From NCBI GenBank assembly GCA_031284645.1, contig JAITXS010000031.1, positions 1 through 17,774 on the forward strand: a stretch of 17,774 nt of DNA, in the 5' to 3' direction. Position numbers and translations under genes: made by a program. The notes under the pieces are model-generated. The model was not told the DNA's origin. It did not search any database and saw nothing but the letters and a program-made list of their open reading frames with translations. This stretch comes from Spirochaetaceae bacterium (GTDB lineage Bacteria > Spirochaetota > Spirochaetia > Treponematales > Breznakiellaceae). Below are positions 13,795 to 17,774 of the stretch, in pieces (positions within the stretch are counted from its first letter, which is position 1; every line of letters begins with the position of its first letter).

Positions 13795-14994
13795 ATGACG
13801 CGAGAAAAAAACCTTACTGTTTCCCAAATAACTGAACTTATCAAAAATACTCTTGAAAATGAGTTTGGGTCTGTTTGTGTTGAGGGTGAGATTTCCAATT
13901 TTAAGAGTTATCCTTCCGGACATATCTATTGGACCTTAAAAGATGCAAATGCGGTGATATCTGCGGTGATGTTTAAAAATTCCGTGCGGCTTCTTGATTT
14001 TAAACCGAAAGACGGGATGAATGTGCTGGCCTACGGGAGTATTCAGGTTTATCCGCCGCGGGGTGCTTATCAGTTTGTTGTGTCAAAGATGGAAGAGCTT
14101 GACGGTACCGGTGATATTCTCGCTATGCTTGAAAAACGAAAGCGAGCTCTTGCCGGGGAAGGTCTTTTTGCGGAGGAACGGAAAAAAGCTATTCCGCGTT
14201 TTCCCGAAACGATAGGCGTTGTTACTTCGCCTCGGGGTGCGGCTATCCGCGATATTTTGCAGGTTTTAGGCCGACGCGCTGCGGGTCTACACGTGATTGT
14301 TCTTCCGGTTCCGGTGCAGGGAGCGGAAGCTGCGGCTCTTATCGCACGGCGTATTGAACAGGCAAACCAGTGGAATCTTGCTGATGTGCTGATAGTCGGA
14401 CGTGGTGGGGGTTCCATGGAAGATCTGCTGCCTTTTTCTGAAGAATCCGTTGTGCGCGCTGTCGCAGGCTCTCAAATTCCGGTGATAAGTGCGGTCGGGC
14501 ATGAGATCGACTGGGCACTCTGCGATTTTGCTGCCGATCTCCGCGCTCCGACTCCCTCGGCGGCAGCGGAGCTTGTCTCGGAAAACCGCGCCGAAACATT
14601 AAACGGGGTGCGCCGTTTTTCAGTTCAGATCCGACAGTCTGTTCTTTCGCGGCTTGAGCGCGCCCGCCTCCTTATAAAACCTTTTGGCGCCGATAATCTG
14701 GAAACGCGTTTCCGTTTTATACTGCAGCCACAGTTGATCCGATTTGACGATGCGAAAGAAGAACTCCTTGACGCTATTGGCGAAATTACCCAAAAACTTC
14801 GCCGCAGACTTGATATCCTCCAAACAAGTTTGGAAAGCGCAAACCCTCGTTCAATTTTAGAACGGGGATTTTCCGTGGTGATCAACGCCTCAACAGGCAA
14901 GGTACTGCGTCGGGCAAGCGAAACAAAAGAGGGGGATTTACTGTCTATCCGCCCGCTTGAAGGGCTGGTACGGGCAAAAGTAGAAGGCGATTAA
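13795..14994 (+). CDS. xseA: Exodeoxyribonuclease VII large subunit
   Basis: 399 residues. This is the catalytic subunit of ExoVII, which degrades single-stranded DNA from both ends. The N-terminal OB fold (about 1-100) starts TVSQITELIKNTLENEFGSV and includes VEGEISNFKSYPSGHIYWTLKD. The catalytic domain shows IGVVTSPRGAAIRDI, DVLIVGRGGGSMEDLLPF, PVISAVGHEIDW and DLRAPTPSAAAEL, all hallmark blocks. A helical region (from about 275) and a C-terminal ERGFSVV segment follow. The length is near the family norm (400-460). xseB, the small subunit, does not follow here, so it must be elsewhere. The gene is divergent from def with a 118-nt shared promoter region. Confidence 0.96.
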   Translation: MTREKNLTVSQITELIKNTLENEFGSVCVEGEISNFKSYPSGHIYWTLKDANAVISAVMFKNSVRLLDFKPKDGMNVLAYGSIQVYPPRGAYQFVVSKMEELDGTGDILAMLEKRKRALAGEGLFAEERKKAIPRFPETIGVVTSPRGAAIRDILQVLGRRAAGLHVIVLPVPVQGAEAAALIARRIEQANQWNLADVLIVGRGGGSMEDLLPFSEESVVRAVAGSQIPVISAVGHEIDWALCDFAADLRAPTPSAAAELVSENRAETLNGVRRFSVQIRQSVLSRLERARLLIKPFGADNLETRFRFILQPQLIRFDDAKEELLDAIGEITQKLRRRLDILQTSLESANPRSILERGFSVVINASTGKVLRRASETKEGDLLSIRPLEGLVRAKVEGD

Positions 14995-14996
14995 CA

Positions 14997-15023
14997 GGGC
15001 TTATGGAAGTGTCCCACAAGCCC
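14997..15023. terminator. Hairpin between convergent xseA and symporter genes
   Basis: GGGCTT (14997-15002) pairs with AAGCCC (15018-15023), with an inner TGG/CCA pair after one mismatch and a 7-nt loop. There is no T-tract on either strand, so intrinsic termination is uncertain. Confidence 0.3.
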
Positions 15024-15046
15024 CGAAAAACACAATGCTTCAGGTT

Positions 15047-16246
15047 TTAAACTGCCTTCACCTTAATAAACTTGTTATAAATCGTATCAATCATAACGGA
15101 AATCGCATTATCGCCTGAAACATTACAGGCCGTGCCAAAACTGTCCTGTGTGATATACAGGGCAATCAGCAGGGCGGCAACCGCTCCGTCCGATGGGATG
15201 CCGACAATGGGAAGGAACGGCAGAGCAGTCATGATTGAGCCGCCGGGGGCTCCCGGGGACGCGACCATCGCGACTGCCAGAGTCATAATAAAAGGAACAA
15301 TAAGGCCAAGCGTGATCGGCATATTGTACATCAGCTGGACTGCCGTAACACAGCATACAATCGTGATCATGGAACCGGCCATGTGGATATTCGCGCAGAG
15401 CGGTATCACAAATTTCCGAATTTCAGGAGATACGCCATCTGCGGCGGCACATTCAAGGTTAACCGGAATGGTAGCGACAGAAGACTGGGTTCCGACTGCG
15501 GAAAGGTATCCGGGAATCTGATTTCGAAGGAGGAAAAACGGATTTTTTTTGCTCACAAGGGCACCTATGCAGTATAAAAAGAAAAGATACGCCAGATGTA
15601 ACGTGATAACGGTCAGGAAGACCTTCCAGAGCAGGTTTAAAATTTCAAAGGTTCTTCCGCTTACGGTCATATTGATAAAAGTTCCGCAGATGTAAAGCGG
15701 TAAGAGCGGAATAATAACAACGCGGAGAACAGAGTTGATAATATCCGAAAACTCGGAAAAAGCGCCATACAGGGTATTCCCCCTGTTTGTTGCTCTCATT
15801 GAGCTGATGCATAAGCCTAAAATAAATGCGAGTACTACCGCGCCGGTAACATCAATAGGTTGGGCAAGCGGGATTGAAAAAAATGGCGAGAGCATTCCGG
15901 CTTCGGGATCCTGCACACTGCTGCCGGCAAAGGAGATGATAAAACTTGGGAAAAAATTAATCGCCGTAAAAAAGGCGACAGAACCGGCAATAAGTGAAGA
16001 TACATAAGATATACCGCCGGTAACAAGCAAAAGTTTTCCCGCACCTTGCGAAAGGTCAGCAATACCCATAGTGACAAAGGCGATAATCATCAAAGGAATG
16101 ACAAAGCGCAAAAATGAGCTAAACAAAGTCGAAGCGGTAATGATAACCCTGCTGAACTCTTTTGGCGCAAACTGTCCGATAAGAACGCCCAGGGAAATCG
16201 CGATAATCAGCTTAAACGCGAGACCTAATTTAAATTTTTTTTTCAC
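15047..16246 (-). CDS. Dicarboxylate/amino acid:cation symporter (DAACS/SLC1 family)
   Basis: 399 residues. A sodium- or proton-coupled importer of acidic or neutral amino acids or C4-dicarboxylates in the inner membrane. The N-terminal KLIIAISLGVLIGQFAP and LRFVIPLMIIAFVTMGIADL fit the first helices. The transport core shows GTQSSVATIPV (hairpin 1 serine motif), NIHMAGS (the NMDGT-like segment, here diverged), ASPGAPGGSIMTALPFL (hairpin 2) and QDSFGTACNVSGDNA (helix 8, ending in the Asp-Asn pair). The start is a GTG at 16246 with AGGAG eight nt upstream. The length is typical. The substrate cannot be fixed from sequence; the SstT/serine-threonine or glutamate/aspartate branches are both possible. 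Confidence 0.9.
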   Translation of the reverse strand: MKKKFKLGLAFKLIIAISLGVLIGQFAPKEFSRVIITASTLFSSFLRFVIPLMIIAFVTMGIADLSQGAGKLLLVTGGISYVSSLIAGSVAFFTAINFFPSFIISFAGSSVQDPEAGMLSPFFSIPLAQPIDVTGAVVLAFILGLCISSMRATNRGNTLYGAFSEFSDIINSVLRVVIIPLLPLYICGTFINMTVSGRTFEILNLLWKVFLTVITLHLAYLFFLYCIGALVSKKNPFFLLRNQIPGYLSAVGTQSSVATIPVNLECAAADGVSPEIRKFVIPLCANIHMAGSMITIVCCVTAVQLMYNMPITLGLIVPFIMTLAVAMVASPGAPGGSIMTALPFLPIVGIPSDGAVAALLIALYITQDSFGTACNVSGDNAISVMIDTIYNKFIKVKAV

Positions 16247-16375
16247 TATTCCTGCTCCTTCTCTATTGAAAATATGGTTTCAAGTATACAACACTATTGA
16301 TAAAAAAGCAAATTGTCTGCCCGTGGCGGCCTGGCGATTATACACAAGTTTAAAGAAGACAAAAGATGGTATACC

Positions 16376-16728
16376 GGAAGCACGGAACAGCTTTTTGTAG
16401 GGCAATTATGAACACGAGGACATAGGGAACAGCTTTGAGGACAAGCGCCTCGGGTAAGGGGGGCTAAAATCACGGATATAAATGAGGAACGCTTCGAGGC
16501 ATCGCAGGAGATGGCGGTGCCATGGAAGAAATATGTTTCGGTACAATTTCAGAATATGACCTATCGTTATGCCAAGATATGATTTTAAAAAGTCCGACGC
16601 TAAAAAGCGGTGATATTCTGATAAATGATCGCGGCTTTTTATCGCGAGAAGTGATGAATAAGTTAGATAATGAATATTATGTGTTTGTCACGACCGATAG
16701 CTTTATGGCTCGTTGGAATTATCAATGA
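16376..16728 (+). pseudogene. Decayed DDE transposase fragments in three frames
   Basis: The clearest piece is 16522-16728, whose product contains LKSGDILINDRGFLSREVMN, a close match to the DRGF active-site block of IS4-type DDE transposases. It begins without a ribosome-binding site and stops soon after the motif. A second frame (about 16439-16576) reads ITDINEERFEASQEMAVPWK and a third (about 16401-16457) reads NYEHEDIGNSFEDKRLG, reminiscent of transposase N-terminal segments. Together they look like a deleted and frameshifted IS4-like gene, unrelated to the IS at the window ends. The DRGF piece is well supported; the other two are tentative. The segment 16247-16375 shows nothing else I recognise. 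Confidence 0.6.
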
Positions 16729-16752
16729 GGAAACGGCTTGATCCGGTTTTAG

Positions 16753-17502
16753 CTAACGCATAGGCGCGGCTGCGAATTGAAGATTCTGAATAATTCGTTT
16801 GACAATGGCCGAGGAATTTTGGGCGGCAATGGGAAGATATTCATCAAAGGTGAGCGGCGATTCTTCACCGGCAATATCTGAAAGGCAGCGCAACACAAGA
16901 TAGGGAGTATTAAACAGGGTGCAGCTATGGGCGATAGCCGCGCTTTCCATTTCTACCGCGCGGACGCCGGGGAAAAGTTCCGCGAGCTCTCTTGCCCGTT
17001 TTGAATCACTCAGAAATACATCTCCTGAACAGATCAAGCCGGGGATAGCTTTGAACCCGACGGGCAATGCGTCTTCTTTTTGTAAGTCACGGACCGCATC
17101 TTCCGCTGCTTTTATTAAATTATCCCTTACCGGAAACACCTCCGAATTCTGTCCGGGAAGCTGGCCTTTCTTGTAACCGAAAACAGTAAGATCAACGTCG
17201 TGGTAGATAAGGCCGCTTGAAATAACCGCGTCTCCGAAATTCAAAGACTCCGCACCGTGCGGATTTATGCCTCCGGCACTGCCGGTATTGATCACACAGG
17301 AGGGCGCATATTTGTTTATCAGTGTTGTACAGCCGACCGCCGCCTGCACCTTGCCTATTCCGCAACGCAGAAGGACCGTCTCCTTGCCGTGGATTTTCCC
17401 CAGATAAAATTCAAAACATGATACCTTTTCTGTTTTTACATCCTGCATATCATGTTTAAGAATCTGTACTTCTTCTTCCATTGCGCCGATTACAGCAATC
17501 AT
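16753..17502 (-). CDS. mtnN: 5'-methylthioadenosine/S-adenosylhomocysteine nucleosidase
   Basis: 249 residues from the ATG at 17502. It cleaves MTA and SAH to free adenine and the thio-ribose product, clearing inhibitory by-products of SAM use and feeding methionine recycling and autoinducer-2 precursor supply. Motifs: AVIGAMEEEV (3-12, catalytic Glu11), INTGSAGGI (71-79), SGDVFLSD (159-166), VEMESAAIA (183-191, Glu186 contacting ribose) and CLSDIAGE (206-213, catalytic Asp209). The start is fixed by GGGGAGG just upstream and by the family N-terminus; an in-frame 42-residue extension to 17628 has no homology-like character. The right IS end lies about 155 nt upstream and may affect expression. 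Confidence 0.95.
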   Translation of the reverse strand: MIAVIGAMEEEVQILKHDMQDVKTEKVSCFEFYLGKIHGKETVLLRCGIGKVQAAVGCTTLINKYAPSCVINTGSAGGINPHGAESLNFGDAVISSGLIYHDVDLTVFGYKKGQLPGQNSEVFPVRDNLIKAAEDAVRDLQKEDALPVGFKAIPGLICSGDVFLSDSKRARELAELFPGVRAVEMESAAIAHSCTLFNTPYLVLRCLSDIAGEESPLTFDEYLPIAAQNSSAIVKRIIQNLQFAAAPMR

Positions 17503-17529
17503 AGATCCTCCCCGGATTTTGCTTTTAAG

Positions 17530-17543
17530 CGTTACTAGTAACG
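17530..17543. repeat. Perfect 14-bp palindrome in the mtnN leader
   Basis: CGTTACTAGTAACG is its own reverse complement and lies 28-41 nt upstream of the mtnN start. It could be an operator half-site pair or a small hairpin; no regulator is identifiable. Confidence 0.4.
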
Positions 17544-17573
17544 ATACTACGATACCGGAATAAGAAACAAGGT

Positions 17574-17611
17574 GATCAGAATCGCGTGCAGCGACTCTGA
17601 TCTGGTTTTTT
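17574..17611 (+). terminator. Strong hairpin plus T-tract upstream of mtnN
   Basis: GATCAGAATCGC (17574-17585) pairs with GCGACTCTGATC (17591-17602) at 11 of 12 positions around GTGCA, followed on the plus strand by TGG and six T (17606-17611). It has the form of an intrinsic terminator reading toward the right IS. On the minus strand the same stem (with a G-U pair) would sit in the mtnN leader. Which strand matters is unclear. Confidence 0.45.
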
Positions 17612-17656
17612 ACAAACATATTTTTCACGTTGCGTTGACAGGGGCAGCACGTGTAA

Positions 17657-17774
17657 TGTTACGCCAACGTGATAATGTCCCCTCTATAGCAACGTGAAAA
17701 TGTCCCCTCAGGTATAATAAGCCGAGGTAAAAATATGGCAAGGAAATTGCTGATGGGACAAAAAGAATTGCTAA
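17657..17774 (+). mobile_element. Right-hand partial insertion sequence (end plus transposase start)
   Basis: It is the same element as 1-118, in opposite orientation and running out of the window. The tip begins TGTTACGCC at 17657. Direct repeats AACGTGATAATGTCCCCTC (17666-17684) and AACGTGAAAATGTCCCCTC (17691-17709) precede TATAAT (17713-17718), GAGG and the transposase ATG at 17735. The second repeat covers the -35 region of that promoter, so transposase binding could repress its own gene (inference). No target duplication can be judged because the far end is outside the window. Confidence 0.85.
17735..17774 (+). CDS. IS transposase, first 13 codons only
   Basis: It begins MARKLLMGQKELL after a GAGG ribosome-binding site and runs off the window edge. 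It is the same start as on the left, differing by one silent base (CTG against CTC). Family assignment (ISNCY/IS1202-like DDE transposase) is tentative. Confidence 0.6.
   Translation, partial: MARKLLMGQKELL

Noticed and set aside
17503..17628. A 42-residue N-terminal extension of MtnN
   Set aside because: The family starts at MIAVIGAMEEE, which has its own strong ribosome-binding site; the extension runs through a hairpin and palindrome.
17503..17640. A SAM or SAH riboswitch controlling mtnN
   Set aside because: Hairpins are present but I see none of the conserved cores of known SAM/SAH riboswitch classes.
1..17774. A composite transposon carrying cargo genes between two IS copies
   Set aside because: The genes between are core chromosomal functions (rplY, proB, def, fmt, xseA, flgL, mtnN), with no accessory cargo. 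Chance flanking or contig breakage at a repeat is simpler.

Overview
The window looks like about 17.5 kb of spirochete chromosome, most probably Treponema or a close relative. The grounds are a spirochete-style FlgL hook-filament junction protein, a membrane-anchored PilZ protein, an Rpn-type PD-(D/E)XK protein with a GIExG repeat tail, a def-fmt-PASTA gene order, and moderate GC with several AT-rich promoters. This assignment rests on recognising families by eye; no search was run. Both window ends lie inside the same insertion sequence (IS) in opposite orientation: positions 1-118 and 17657-17774 are reverse complements with one mismatch, and each includes the first 13 codons of a transposase.

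Layout. 119-447 holds two copies of a C-rich dispersed repeat and the spoVG promoter. 454-3177 (+) is spoVG, tRNA-Gln(TTG), rplY/ctc, proB and a DapF-fold racemase that resembles the CntK/histidine racemase branch more than true DapF. 3210-4973 (-) holds a PilZ protein and an unrecognised protein with a possible beta-grasp N-terminus. 5000-5230 is a complex repeat region, followed by an Rpn-family gene (-) with a probable frameshift near its start. 6130-6587 contains two more repeat copies. flgL (+) follows, then another repeat copy, then a translationally coupled pair: a DUF554 membrane protein and a P-loop protein with an Asp23/YloU-like C-terminus. Next are an exported TPR protein with a degenerate peptidase-like domain (+), the def-fmt-PASTA cluster (-), xseA (+, divergent from def), a dicarboxylate/amino acid symporter (-), a decayed transposase, and mtnN (-) next to the right IS end.

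Functions are mostly housekeeping: translation (tRNA-Gln, L25, formylation and deformylation), proline synthesis, DNA repair (XseA), SAM by-product recycling (MtnN) and motility (FlgL, possibly PilZ). It is therefore not a mobile cargo region, although IS and repeat activity mark it heavily.

The most interesting signals are: (i) a same-orientation intergenic repeat family (at least six copies plus one inverted partial copy) with runs of CCC that give G-quadruplex motifs on the opposite strand, one copy of which supplies the 3' end of a gene; (ii) three promoters (DUF554 gene, def, xseA) whose -10 boxes end 6-9 nt before the start codon, implying leaderless or near-leaderless mRNAs; (iii) two interlocked inverted repeats over the xseA -35 box; (iv) the CntK-like racemase; (v) the P-loop/Asp23-like fusion; and (vi) an IS-end-like sequence just outside the right IS.
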